A stretch of DNA of 64,000 bases from an uncultured Pirellula sp. (GTDB lineage: Bacteria; Planctomycetota; Planctomycetia; Pirellulales; Pirellulaceae): NCBI GenBank assembly GCA_903858115.1, contig CAIOHR010000380.1:1-64000 (forward strand), in the 5' to 3' direction. The translations under genes and the position numbers were made by a program. Below are positions 1 to 9,900 of the stretch, one piece after another. The notes under the pieces are model-generated. The model was not told the DNA's origin. It ran no database searches and worked only from the letters and a program-made list of their open reading frames with translations. The first letter of the stretch is position 1. Every line of letters begins with the position of its first letter.

Positions 1-107
1 CGATGGAACGATTGCTAACAATCCAATCGATGGGTCCTCGATCGATCACTCGACCCAAGCATGACTCAAGAGATCGACAACCTCGTTGTCACGGGTCGTC
101 GCCTCAT

Positions 108-165
108 TACCCCGGTAGGGGTTATAGAGGGTAGCCGGGGGTTGAGCGAAGCGACACCCCCGGAT
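108..165. repeat. REP-like double palindrome
   Basis: Two adjacent inverted repeats are visible. The first is a short stem of ACCCCGG/CCGGGGT character around 108-122. The second is a perfect 8-bp arm pair, CCGGGGGT and ACCCCCGG, separated by about 14 bases at 134-163. Both lie beside a transposase remnant. The form resembles the short palindromic elements scattered through planctomycete genomes; that resemblance is from memory and not tested. Confidence 0.6.
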
Positions 166-199
166 ATTGTCGCAGGCTAGATTGTTGATCCTGAAGGGA

Positions 200-490
200 T
201 CACAGCAGACAGCAGACGCAATCTGCGATCTCCTCCGGGATCGAAAACATTGCGTGCGAACGAGACCGGGGGATGAGCCGGGCTATTTTCTCGCTATCGA
301 TGGAATCGGATTTGACTTTGGCGATGTAAATCGACTTCATGTAGAGGGTGTGTCCGAGGATGAATTCAATGTTTTTTTCTTCTAGCAAGTCCGCTAGCCA
401 ATACCAGTTGAAAGTTGATTCGCACCCGACAACGAGCCCCTGCTTGTAGGGTTCGATAGCTTGAAGGAACAGATTTGCGTCTTTGTACAA
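200..490 (-). pseudogene. IS110-family transposase remnant (DEDD N-terminal part)
   Basis: The minus-strand reading frame of 96 codons carries the conserved middle of the IS110-type DEDD transposase N-terminal domain. It shows an acidic ES-T-NWYW block, then LGHTLYMK, then a KSDSIDSEKIA block, in the family's order and spacing. These supply the second acidic residue and the D-x-x-D part of the DEDD set. The first catalytic Asp near the N-terminus and the whole C-terminal serine domain are missing, and the frame ends in a stop soon after the domain core. A complete element is about 300-400 codons, so this is a dead fragment. Its neighbour on the 3' side is the REP-like palindrome; on the 5' side it is the end of the TolC-type gene. 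Confidence 0.8.
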
Positions 491-739
491 GAAATTCTTG
501 TGTAAGAGGATGTCCTCACGAGCCTTGCGAGATAACGCCCATGCCGACAGTGAGACCTCGACACGTGATTTACGCCATCGGGAAATGGCGAGACCTTCAC
601 TGGAGGCGCGAGCTTGTATGGGGCTTGGGTGAGGCGTTTCCGGCCATGCGAGCGGTATGAAGAAGACGAGTTCATGTTCAATCCGTATGGTTACATTCGG
701 CTTGAGCCGGAGGAATAGCGGCGAACCGGAGCCGCCGAT
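491..739. other. Stretch without recognisable gene
   Basis: This lies between the transposase remnant and the stop codon of the TolC-type gene. It contains only short open frames in several phases, with no recognisable protein motif and no clear ribosome site. It may be further decayed insertion-element sequence, but nothing in it proves that. Confidence 0.5.
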
Positions 740-2347
740 TTACTGTCCGCCGAAAGACTGGCCACGTAATCCATCACCATCGGTAAAGTCTTGCGACGGT
801 TCAAGACCACCACTGAGCAACATGCCATCGACGATCGCCAGCGATTGCGCCAGTTGTGCACGAGCTTGAATGGCTTTGATTTTTGATTCGAAGTAGACGC
901 GACGAACGACAAGCACTTGAAGGAAATCCAATTCCCCCGCTCGATAGACTTCCTCGGATAGATCGAGGCTCTTCTTGGCTTTCGGTAGAATCTCTTCGTT
1001 ATATCGCTTCACTGCCGCGGATGAGGCTTCAATCCCTTGAGAGGCTTTGGCCAACCGTGAACCGATCGAGAGCCGAACTCTTTTCACGTTCTCCACCGCT
1101 CTCGTGTAGTCGGCATGCGCCGCAGCAATATTGCCTTGGTTCTTGTTGATGACGGGTATAGGGGCACCCAGCTGAACGTTGATCATTCCCGAGTCGGTTC
1201 CATTATCGTATCCCGTTCCCAGTTGGGTCGATACATTGGGAATGTACTGCGCCTGCTGTCGCTTTAGAATGGCCAGTTTCTCGCAAACAATCGCATTCGC
1301 TACAGCATACTCAGGACTTTTCGAGATCATCGCTTCGAGCATCGCGTTCCAATCTGAAACGGAGTCTTGTATTCTTTCGTCACTTTCTAAATGAACCGGC
1401 TTAGCTCCTGGGATACCGGCTACTTGTGTAAGCTGCTCCCATGCGCCTCGGAAGGAAGCAGCAGCTTGTTCAGCAGCGAGGGATATCTCGCTCAATAGTG
1501 TTTCGGACTGAAGAACTTCGATAGCCGTTCCTTCCTCAGCGTTCTTTCTTTCGATTGCGACATCGACCCCCTTCTTCGCGACAGCCTCAAACTCCCGAAT
1601 TGCTTCGAGTTGTTGCTGAGCCCCCAATGCTTCGTAGAATAGCGTCCGAACGTCAGTGAGCACTCGCTGTCTTTGTGTTTCTGCTTCCCATTGTTGGGCG
1701 GAGAGTGTGCGACGCAACACGTCTCGATTCAATTCGAGTTTATTACCGCGAACGAACTCTTGTTCGAAGAAGACACCTTGTTGATCGGTGCCTCGGTCGG
1801 CAAGTTGTTGACCAAAATAGCCCAAGGTAGGATTAGGTCGCGTGCCAACTTGATTCTGCAATCCCGCCGCTTTTCTAGACAGCGCCTCGGCACTGCGAAT
1901 CGCGGGGTTGTTTGCCAAAGCCAACTCCTCGAGATCGACTAGCGAGTACGAAGCAGCAGGACTGTTCGTTGACTCAACCAGAAAGGCGGCGGAAGCAACA
2001 ACCGTGGGGCTTTGATGCGATGTGCTAGAGTCCACTTCGACAGAAACCAAATCAACGCGATTCGGCGAACTCACGTTGGATGGACTTTGTTCGAATGGCA
2101 AATCGGCCGGAGTCACTTCCAAAGCTTGCTGGCCCTTTTGAGCGATCGCTGCAATTTTTGCTACAGGGGCGGGGACTCGGTCGGGATTCCAGATACTTGC
2201 CTTTCGAGCATGGCATCCGACAGCCAACACCAAACAACACGCGATCAAGCCTACGCCCCAGCGGGCGCCGTCACCGCTTCGAAGTATATCGCGTCTGCGA
2301 GCAATCGCAGTAGGTTGGTCGTAATCCTGAGAGTGGTAGGTTGTCAT
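740..2347 (-). CDS. TolC-family outer-membrane efflux lipoprotein
   Basis: The 535-residue protein has the two-repeat architecture of outer-membrane efflux proteins. The first repeat begins near residue 135 (LEELALANNPAIRSAE) with an RPNPTLGYF motif, and a second long helical repeat covers about residues 320-520. A hydrophobic segment at about 31-44 followed by LAVGC marks a lipobox, so Cys45 would be lipidated after signal peptidase II cleavage. In tripartite efflux pumps this component forms the outer-membrane channel, and the NPTLGYF motif recalls CzcC/CusC-like members. The inner-membrane pump and adaptor genes expected beside it are not visible: an insertion remnant lies downstream and argF lies upstream. 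The N-terminal start is the outermost ATG; a shorter start nearer the signal segment is possible. Confidence 0.85.
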   Translation of the reverse strand: MTTYHSQDYDQPTAIARRRDILRSGDGARWGVGLIACCLVLAVGCHARKASIWNPDRVPAPVAKIAAIAQKGQQALEVTPADLPFEQSPSNVSSPNRVDLVSVEVDSSTSHQSPTVVASAAFLVESTNSPAASYSLVDLEELALANNPAIRSAEALSRKAAGLQNQVGTRPNPTLGYFGQQLADRGTDQQGVFFEQEFVRGNKLELNRDVLRRTLSAQQWEAETQRQRVLTDVRTLFYEALGAQQQLEAIREFEAVAKKGVDVAIERKNAEEGTAIEVLQSETLLSEISLAAEQAAASFRGAWEQLTQVAGIPGAKPVHLESDERIQDSVSDWNAMLEAMISKSPEYAVANAIVCEKLAILKRQQAQYIPNVSTQLGTGYDNGTDSGMINVQLGAPIPVINKNQGNIAAAHADYTRAVENVKRVRLSIGSRLAKASQGIEASSAAVKRYNEEILPKAKKSLDLSEEVYRAGELDFLQVLVVRRVYFESKIKAIQARAQLAQSLAIVDGMLLSGGLEPSQDFTDGDGLRGQSFGGQ

Positions 2348-2462
2348 ACACGAAGTATCGACCTATAGAAATCGAACCTGTGGCAATGGTGAGGTTGTCT
2401 CGATTTTCTTGCGAGGAAAGCTAACAGAACCCGTTCAATCGGAAACGCTTATTGCTAGCAAT

Positions 2463-3392
2463 TCACGCACTGGTGATCTTGTTCTGTCGAGACAGCCAAA
2501 CAAGGAGTCCTTTTTGAAGATGCATCCGATTGCCCGCTTGGGCGATGACAATGCTGTTCTCGGAATCGATGACATCGTCGGAGATCTCTAGTCCGCGTCG
2601 CGCAGGCAAGCAATGCATGACTTTGCAGTGTGTCGGTGCTTTGGCCATGAGCGATGCATTGATCTGATACGGTCGAAACGCGGCGTTCCTCGAAGCCGAT
2701 TCAGCCTCTTGCCCCATGCTTGTCCAGACATCCGTATAGACAAAGTCTGCGTCTTTGATGATAGGGGTGATTTCTTCGCATTGCTCGAAATCGATCCATC
2801 CAGCATGTTCGCGTGCGCGGTCGATCAGCTTGCTGGAGATATGATAAGCCTTGGGACCGACCAAACGAAACTTCATGCGTCCTAGTGCGCAGACATTCAA
2901 CAGGGATCTCGCGACGTTGTTTCCATCTCCGACAAAGGTCAATTGCTTCCCTTCTAGGCTCCCGATCGACTCTTGCATGGTCATAAAATCTGCAAGCGCC
3001 TGGCAGGGATGAGATTGGTCCGTCAGTCCGTTGATGACAGGAATGACATTGTGAGATGCAAGCTCTTCGATGGTCGAGTGCGAGATCGCGCGGCAAACGA
3101 GAAAGTCGCAGTACTCCGCCAATACACGGACAAAATCGCTAATCGATTCCCGTTCACGCCATCCGACATCGTTTGTCAAGTAGAGGGCAGCGCCACCCAA
3201 TTGGATCATCCCAGCCTCGAAACTCACGCGCGTCCGCAAACTTGATTTTTCGAAAATCAAAGCGAGAGTTCTATTCTTGAGCAACTCCGTTCGGTCGCCA
3301 GACGCCAGCTTTCGCTTGAGTTCATCTGCTATCGCGAGCACTTCGTGGAACTCATTGATCGCAAGATCAAAGAGCGATCTAAGGTGTTTCAT
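2463..3392 (-). CDS. argF: Ornithine carbamoyltransferase
   Basis: This enzyme makes citrulline from ornithine and carbamoyl phosphate in cytosolic arginine synthesis. The 309-residue length is normal. The carbamoyl-phosphate loop reads FEKSSLRTRVSF at residues 47-58, a variant of the usual STRTR; SLRTR also occurs in some bona fide family members. HPCQALADF near residue 128, DVWTSMGQE near 224 and HCLPARRG near 260 supply the remaining substrate-binding motifs, including the catalytic Cys. The ATG lies 5 bases after the stop of argB on the same strand, so the two genes are almost certainly cotranscribed as argB-argF. I see no strong Shine-Dalgarno sequence, which fits translational coupling. 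Confidence 0.96.
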   Translation of the reverse strand: MKHLRSLFDLAINEFHEVLAIADELKRKLASGDRTELLKNRTLALIFEKSSLRTRVSFEAGMIQLGGAALYLTNDVGWRERESISDFVRVLAEYCDFLVCRAISHSTIEELASHNVIPVINGLTDQSHPCQALADFMTMQESIGSLEGKQLTFVGDGNNVARSLLNVCALGRMKFRLVGPKAYHISSKLIDRAREHAGWIDFEQCEEITPIIKDADFVYTDVWTSMGQEAESASRNAAFRPYQINASLMAKAPTHCKVMHCLPARRGLEISDDVIDSENSIVIAQAGNRMHLQKGLLVWLSRQNKITSA

Positions 3393-3397
3393 ATTTG

Positions 3398-4318
3398 TCA
3401 GGGGGTTGTGATTCGTGTAGCGGGAGATTGGCGGCTCTGAACGATCTCAGTTCCAACACCTGCGGTTGTATAGATTTCGAGAAGCAACGAATGCCGAAGT
3501 TGGCCGTCAATAATGTGAACTTTTCCAACACCACGATTCAACGTGGCGAGGCAAGCTTCTACTTTTGGAATCATGCCACCGGCGATAATGCCATCGTCAA
3601 TCAGTTTCTTCGCTTCCGCTGCAGTCAAGGAATGGATAACGCTTTCTGGATCGTCCTTGTCCAGCCGAACACCATTCACATCGCTGATGAAGATGAGTTT
3701 CTCCGCGCCGAGTGCTTCGGCCACAGCCATTGCCGCGGTATCCGCATTCACGTTGTACTTTTGACCATGAGCGTCTATGCACATCGATGGAATGACGGGT
3801 ATCTGCTCTGTATAGGTGAGCGCTTCGATGGTTTGACGATCGACACGCGTGACTTGCCCGACATAGCCGAGATCAAGCGGTTCTGAATCCGGTTCTTCAA
3901 GAAGAAGCTTTTCACCGAACAGAACATTCGTTGTCCGGAAGTTCAAATTCATTGCACGTCCACCGAGACGCTCGATTTCACCCGTCAGTTGTTCATTCAA
4001 CTCGTAGCCGAGAACTTTTTCCACAATCTCAAGAGTCTTTGGATCTGTGAAACGCCGTCCCTTGATCCAAACCGGTTCGATCGCTGCCGCTTCCATGGCT
4101 TTGTTGATCGAAGGACCGCCACCATGCACAACGACCGGCCGCATGCCCACGGTTTCCATGAAGATAATATCGAGCAGCGTATGTCGCATCGCATCGGGAT
4201 TGCCCATCAACGATCCACCAAGCTTGATGACGGTCGTCTTGCCGCGAAAACGTCGGATCCACCCCATGGCTTCGATGAGCGTATCCGCCTTGGCAATTGC
4301 TTCGATGGGTGCTTTCAC
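3398..4318 (-). CDS. argB: Acetylglutamate kinase
   Basis: This is the second enzyme of arginine synthesis, phosphorylating N-acetylglutamate with ATP. The 306-residue protein shows the amino-acid-kinase fold signatures: KLGGSLM with the catalytic Lys at about residue 32, VVVHGGGPSIN near 63, ISDVNGVRLD near 205 and GGMIPKVEA near 240. The start is a GTG at 4316-4318; no upstream ATG fits. About 30 residues precede the first beta strand. Such an N-terminal helix is characteristic of the hexameric, arginine-inhibited form of the enzyme, so feedback control by arginine is likely (inference). It is the first gene of the argB-argF pair; the upstream 346-bp gap to a divergent gene should hold the promoter. 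Confidence 0.96.
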   Translation of the reverse strand: MKAPIEAIAKADTLIEAMGWIRRFRGKTTVIKLGGSLMGNPDAMRHTLLDIIFMETVGMRPVVVHGGGPSINKAMEAAAIEPVWIKGRRFTDPKTLEIVEKVLGYELNEQLTGEIERLGGRAMNLNFRTTNVLFGEKLLLEEPDSEPLDLGYVGQVTRVDRQTIEALTYTEQIPVIPSMCIDAHGQKYNVNADTAAMAVAEALGAEKLIFISDVNGVRLDKDDPESVIHSLTAAEAKKLIDDGIIAGGMIPKVEACLATLNRGVGKVHIIDGQLRHSLLLEIYTTAGVGTEIVQSRQSPATRITTP

Positions 4319-4664
4319 AGAATGATCTCGCGAAGGGTCTTGAAGGGATGTGTATATCGAAAATTTATGGCCAATAAATCAACAACGCCGACTGGAACGT
4401 TTGCTCTAGTCGGCGGTGAAGTTTTTTTAATGGAAACACGGGGATCTAATGACGTCTCGAAATGGAGATCGCGCGTTAGAAGCCTATCATTGTAGGTTAA
4501 GCCAGCCTCCGGTGTCAATCTGACGCAGGCTTTGCGAGACATTTCTAGAAACATCTCGACATTTGTACGAATTTTGGGAAGTTGTTTGAACGGAAAGTGC
4601 CCCGGAACGTCACTATTATCACTAGACTGAATCTACATGACCGATTGGCATTTGAGCTTTTGCT
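4319..4664. other. Divergent intergenic region
   Basis: This separates argB (minus) from the envelope gene at 4665 (plus) and must contain both promoters. It includes AT-rich stretches around 4355-4385 and 4425-4435. I could not identify a convincing ARG box, a sigma-70 promoter pair or a small gene. Confidence 0.6.
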
Positions 4665-6941
4665 ATGCGACTCACACTTCGAACCTTACTAGCATACCGT
4701 GACGGCGTTTTGGAACCTAAGGATGCCACGGCGTTAGAAGCCAAACTGCGGGAGAGTTCCACCGCTCGTCAGATATCCCAAAGGATCGACCAGAGTATCT
4801 CCAATCCTCGGCTCGCACCTATTCCTTTAGATGCACGAGATTTCGGATTCGATGCAAATCAGATTTCCGAATACTTGGATGACACCATCTTGGCAGAGCA
4901 CATTCCAGAAATGGAACGGCGATGTTTGGAAAACAACGCATTGCTCAGCGAAGTGGGAAGCTGTCATATGATTCTGAGTCGAGCGATTTCGCAATCGATT
5001 GAGATTCCGGATAGGCTTAGAATCCGAATATACTCATTACCGACAAGTCCGGAATCCCGTCCCAGTCGACTTCGCATCCACCGATTAGGTCAAGATGGAA
5101 AAACGATTCGTATTGACAAACTATCGATGCAATCGGGAAAGGCCAATGATGAGTCGTCGGAAACTTCGACTTCTAAACTGGAACAAGTAACCAAGCCGTC
5201 GATGCGATCTACTGCGATCGAACCGCGTGGGGCTGGAATCGAGTTGAACGAAGGGCTTGGACATCAGGTGCCTGAATACTTGCTCGGTAGCGATCGCGGA
5301 CGATGGAAGTCGATTGCCATGGGAGCCGCCCTTCTGGGGTCGTTGGTTGCTGTGGGTGCATTGGCGATTGGACCGCTCGAGCAAATTCGAGAAATGCTCT
5401 CGTTGAATCAAGAGCCAACGGAGGAGAATTCAGTCCGTAAATCGAAGGACGACTCTAGACCTTCTCAGATGGATAAGAATTCGGAATCGGTCATAAGCAA
5501 ACCTGCAACCGAGAAAACGAATGATTCGATTGCGTCCATCGCTAGGGATGCTGCAAAGTCCGATGCAGCTATTCCACCGAATGTAACGCAACCAGAAGTA
5601 GATAAGAAGCCACCGGAAGATTCGGAAAGCTTGGCATCGATACCACTCGTGCCTGCAACAGAGGTCGCTAAAGCTGATAAGACCGCAGAGCTCAGCGCGG
5701 CTCTGCCAGGTTCCGAAGCGACGAACGCCAATACAACCAACAAAACGAACCCAACGACGACAAGGGCTGAGCTGCTATGGCTTCCAGAAACCGCAGAGTC
5801 GTCCGCTACGGTTCTATTTGTTGAGCGAACCAGCGAAAATGGCGAATCCACATGGGCGCAGAGTAAACCGGGAAGCAAATTCAATCCGAGTGCTCGAGTG
5901 GTAGTTCCGCCGTTTCAGCGAACCGAGTTGCGAATAGAACCTGGCATTCGCTGCGTCATCGCTGGCGAAACTATCATCAACGCAGTCGATAATGATGCCA
6001 TCACAAAGTGCTATGTTCCCGTTGGCAGGCTCATCCTGTTTCCGACCCCCGACGCAAAGCAACTGATGATCGATTCCAATGGCTTTTCCTTAAAGATCGA
6101 GTTTGACAACCTTGAGTCCATCTGTGCTGTTGAAATCGGCAAGCGATGGAAGGCAACCAGTACCGACGACATTGCTAGTGGCAAAGTCTCAGTACAACCC
6201 TTTGTGCAGGCGATCGGTGTTCAAGGAAAAACGCGTGTAACTCTCATTCCAGCAAACGCAAATGATGCAATACCAAAGGCTCCAACCGTGGAGCTGGAAA
6301 TTGGATCTGTCTTTGCCTTGCGAGATGGGAAGACAAACAAGCATGAACTCTCTGGAGCACTCCCAGCATGGTTGCCTAGCAGTGTTGAGAATACTATCGA
6401 TCAACGAGCTTCACGGTCATTGCAGCAGGCACTAGAAAAATCGACCGAGTCCGACGTGCGCACCACGCTTCGAGATCTTGTTTCTAGCAAGCTTCAAGAG
6501 ACCGCTACCTTAGCCACACGCACGCTCATGTTGCTCGATGATTACCAAGGCTTAGTAGGCGAGAATAGTATTTTTCACCGAAAAGGAATGTTTGCGCACA
6601 CATCTAGGTGGCTTGATAGGCTTCCAAGCCTCTTGGCAGAAGATGGACAATGTGATCGACTAGTCGAGGCAATCCGCCAAGGGAACGATGCTCGAGCGGA
6701 GACATTGTTGAGGTTGCTCATACCGTTTACCAACGATCAACTGGACGCTGGCGGTGACAAACTGCTTGTGGAAGCACTTTCTAGTAGTCATGCCGACGAA
6801 AAAACGTTAGCGATTTGCCAGCTCGATGCCATTACAGGCAATCCGCTTGGATACCATCCCGATCGGCCGTCCCATGATGCGATCCTTCAGTGGAGAAAGA
6901 TTCTTTCAAAAGGAGAGATTCGATATGTTCACGCCCAGTAG
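4665..6941 (+). CDS. One-pass membrane protein of unknown function
   Basis: I do not recognise a named family in this 758-residue protein. Residues 1-125 are a soluble, charged helical region with a Leu-rich start (RLTLRTLLAYRDGVLEP) and an ISEYLDDT block near 66. Its layout recalls cytoplasmic anti-sigma-like N-termini seen in other planctomycete membrane proteins. A single membrane segment lies at about 215-235. Residues 240-360 are a low-complexity Ser/Thr/Lys/Glu linker, and the rest is a probably exported globular part. The predicted topology is N-in, C-out. Its stop codon lies inside the start of the next gene, so both are translated from one message, and they probably act together at the envelope. 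Confidence 0.75.
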   Translation: MRLTLRTLLAYRDGVLEPKDATALEAKLRESSTARQISQRIDQSISNPRLAPIPLDARDFGFDANQISEYLDDTILAEHIPEMERRCLENNALLSEVGSCHMILSRAISQSIEIPDRLRIRIYSLPTSPESRPSRLRIHRLGQDGKTIRIDKLSMQSGKANDESSETSTSKLEQVTKPSMRSTAIEPRGAGIELNEGLGHQVPEYLLGSDRGRWKSIAMGAALLGSLVAVGALAIGPLEQIREMLSLNQEPTEENSVRKSKDDSRPSQMDKNSESVISKPATEKTNDSIASIARDAAKSDAAIPPNVTQPEVDKKPPEDSESLASIPLVPATEVAKADKTAELSAALPGSEATNANTTNKTNPTTTRAELLWLPETAESSATVLFVERTSENGESTWAQSKPGSKFNPSARVVVPPFQRTELRIEPGIRCVIAGETIINAVDNDAITKCYVPVGRLILFPTPDAKQLMIDSNGFSLKIEFDNLESICAVEIGKRWKATSTDDIASGKVSVQPFVQAIGVQGKTRVTLIPANANDAIPKAPTVELEIGSVFALRDGKTNKHELSGALPAWLPSSVENTIDQRASRSLQQALEKSTESDVRTTLRDLVSSKLQETATLATRTLMLLDDYQGLVGENSIFHRKGMFAHTSRWLDRLPSLLAEDGQCDRLVEAIRQGNDARAETLLRLLIPFTNDQLDAGGDKLLVEALSSSHADEKTLAICQLDAITGNPLGYHPDRPSHDAILQWRKILSKGEIRYVHAQ
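6908..6916 (+). promoter_or_regulatory. Ribosome binding site fixing the next gene's start
   Basis: AAAAGGAGA ends 8 bases before the ATG at 6925. No comparable site precedes the earlier in-frame ATG at 6826, which would also overlap the preceding gene by more than 100 bases. Confidence 0.75.
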
Positions 6942-9900
6942 AGTTTTTGGTTTCCAGAATAGATTTTCTCTCAACCCAAAAGTGTGTACCGAAAGTTCGC
7001 AACAATGGAATGCCATTGTTCTGTCGTTGATGGTATGCCTCTTCGCTATTGCACCAGACTGCATTGCACAGCCGGTTGTGGTAATGCAATCAGCCGATGG
7101 CGTGGTGGTTGGACCTGATGGTCAGCCTATCGCAATGCCGCCAGGAATGGCACCAGGCAAGCCCCCTCTTGTACCAGGGCAAACTCCTCCAGGGCAAGTT
7201 CCTCCAGGCAAGCCGGGGAAATCGAATGGAGCCGGTCCACCAGGCCAACCAGGCCAACCCGCAGATGCCGCGGCTGCGAATGGTAAGCCGGAATCGATCA
7301 AACGAGAAGCAGCGCCACCCGAACCACCCAATAAACGAGAGTTTGATGCGAAACCGGATGATCAAGGGATGATTCAGTTTCAGTTTCGAAATCAACCTTG
7401 GCCGGATTTGCTTCGCTGGCTAGCAGAGGCGTCGAATCTCTCGCTCGACTGGCAGGAACTTCCAAGCGACTATTTGAACATTGCTACACAACGGAAATAT
7501 ACGCTCGAAGAAGCCCGTGATTTGTTTAATCGACATCTACTGGCGCGTGGTTACACGATGTTGGAGTTGGACGGCATGATTCAAGTGGTAAAGACCGCTG
7601 GAATCAATGTTGCGTTGGTGCCAAAGATTCCCCCTGAAGCATTACCGACCCTCCCTCCAAACCGTTTCGTCCGAACATCCTTTAGTCTCAATACATTGAT
7701 GGCAAGGGATGTCGTGAAAGAGTTTGAGCCACTCATCAGCTCGAACGGAAAATTGAATGCATTGGAGTCCACGAATCGATTAGAAGCCATGGATTCCGCA
7801 GCGAACTTAGCAGAGATCTATCGCGTGCTCGATGAAGAGCAATCGGAAAACGCGCAAGCGGGATTGGCCAGAGAGTTTGAACTAGAGTTCGTTCGTGCGT
7901 CTGAAGCAAAGGAACAGTTGTCGAGCTTTATTGGAGTCGACGACAAATCCTCTTCGAAGCGACCGACAACACCTCAAGAACTGATGATGCAACAGCAGCA
8001 AATGCAAATGCAAATGCAGCAGCAACAACAGCAGGGTAAGCAACCGGCTCTGCCTAACAAGCCGTCGGAGATTTACATTGTGGCGAATGTTCGACGAAAC
8101 AGCATTATCGCTCACGCACCACCCAACAAGATGGCCGTGATTGCTGCATTCATCAAACGGATTGATGTTCCAAACGATTCGGCCGCCAATATGCAACGAA
8201 TGGAAACACGCATGAGGGTTTTTCGCCTGACGTCTCTCGACCCAAAGCAGCTTGTCGCTTCCATGATCGCCATGGACGCTCTCGAACCTACGACCAAACT
8301 GGAAGTGGACGAAAAGAATAAAGCGATTATCGCCTATGCGTCGCTAGGCGATCAGTTGCTGATTCAGCAAACCATCGATCGCCTCGACGGATCGGCTAGA
8401 GACGTCGAGGTCATTCAGTTGCGTCGACTGCGGGCAGAGGATGTGGCTGGCACGATTAAGTTCCTTATGGGAAAGGAAGAACCGAAAGAAGACAATCGCA
8501 ATCGCTACTACGATCCGTGGGGCTCATCTCAGAAAAAAGAAACGACCGACGGATTTCGTGTGGGAGCAAATACGCAGGACAACCAAATCCTTCTTTGGGC
8601 GACTGACGTCGAGATCAAAGAGGTCAATAAACTGCTGATGAAGCTTGGTGAACTACCTCCCGAAGGTGGAAACAAAAGTCGAGTTCGCGTGATCGATGCC
8701 AGCAGATCTCAAGAGACGAAGGAGTATTTGCAGAGACTGCAAGAAGCATGGTCTAAGATGTCACCCAATCCGTTGAAATTACCTGACGACTTCGAATTCG
8801 ACGCGGTAAAGCCAAAAGAGACAGCGAATCCAAAGGAATCAGAGGAAACAACGGAGTCCAAAGGAAAAGACGAGAGCGATGCCAAGCCTGGTGCGAAAAA
8901 GGAAAAAGCACCCGCCAAAGACATTACGGAATTGACAACCAAATCAGCCATCTCCAACAACCCAGCGGACTCCGATGCGCCAACCGTTCGATTCTCCAAC
9001 ATGGTGGCTTTTCAGTCTAACGAAGACGAGAAGCCCGCAAGCTCAAAAGGGGATGTAAATGCCGGTGAGACAGGGGCTCTATCAAAGACTCCACCATCCG
9101 CGACATCGAATGTGAATGCAAAGCCGATTGAGATCAGCTTTGACGATGCTGGGAATCTCGTCTTAAAGGGGGATGACCTCGAAGCCCTCGATCGCCTCGA
9201 ACGCATCATGCAAACGAACGCCCCACCTCAGAGAAGCTATGAGGTTTTCTATATCAAGAACACACGGCCAAGTTGGATTGAGCTGAATCTGAAGGATTAC
9301 TTCAAAGAAGACGACGAGAAAGGCAAAAAAGACTCGGACCTATTCGGCTTTATCTTTGGTTTCGATATGCCCAAAGAAAAGAAAAGCGATCCGCAACTCG
9401 GGAAGCAACGAAAGCTGAAGTTTATCTCCGACACAGACACTCGTAGCTTGATGGTGATCGGAGCCGATGAAAAGCAAATCAAAACCATCCGAGAGTTGAT
9501 CGAACTCTGGGACGTGCCGGAAAAGACGAACAAACAGCGGCTTCGGTTTACCAAACTGGTTCGCATCGAGCATTCGAATGCAGAATCTGTCGTCGAGACT
9601 ATCAAAGATGCCTATCGAGATCTTTTGAGCACGAACGACAAGGCCTTTAGCAAAGGCAAAACGGGAGCCGGTGGCGCGACGGAGTCGAAGCATGATGACT
9701 CGGGAGACTCTATCAGCGAAGGCGGAGGAATGAACTTCAGTTTCACCGGTCGGCTATCGATGGGGATCGATCGCGTGACAAATTCCATTTTGGTCTCGGC
9801 CGAAGGCGAAGACCTGTTGAAGCTGGTCATTGAAATGATCAAGGAACTGGACAAAGCCGCTGAGCCGAGTGGAGCAGTGCAGATGATTCAGTTGGGTGGT

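Noticed and set aside
576..719. Plus-strand open stretch ending FNPYGYIRLEPEE
   Set aside because: It has no start codon and no match I recognise; I also considered a group II intron end here but its conserved domain V is not visible.
6826..6924. Upstream start for the secretin-like protein
   Set aside because: It would overlap the preceding gene by over 100 bases, lacks a ribosome site and adds a sequence before the signal peptide.
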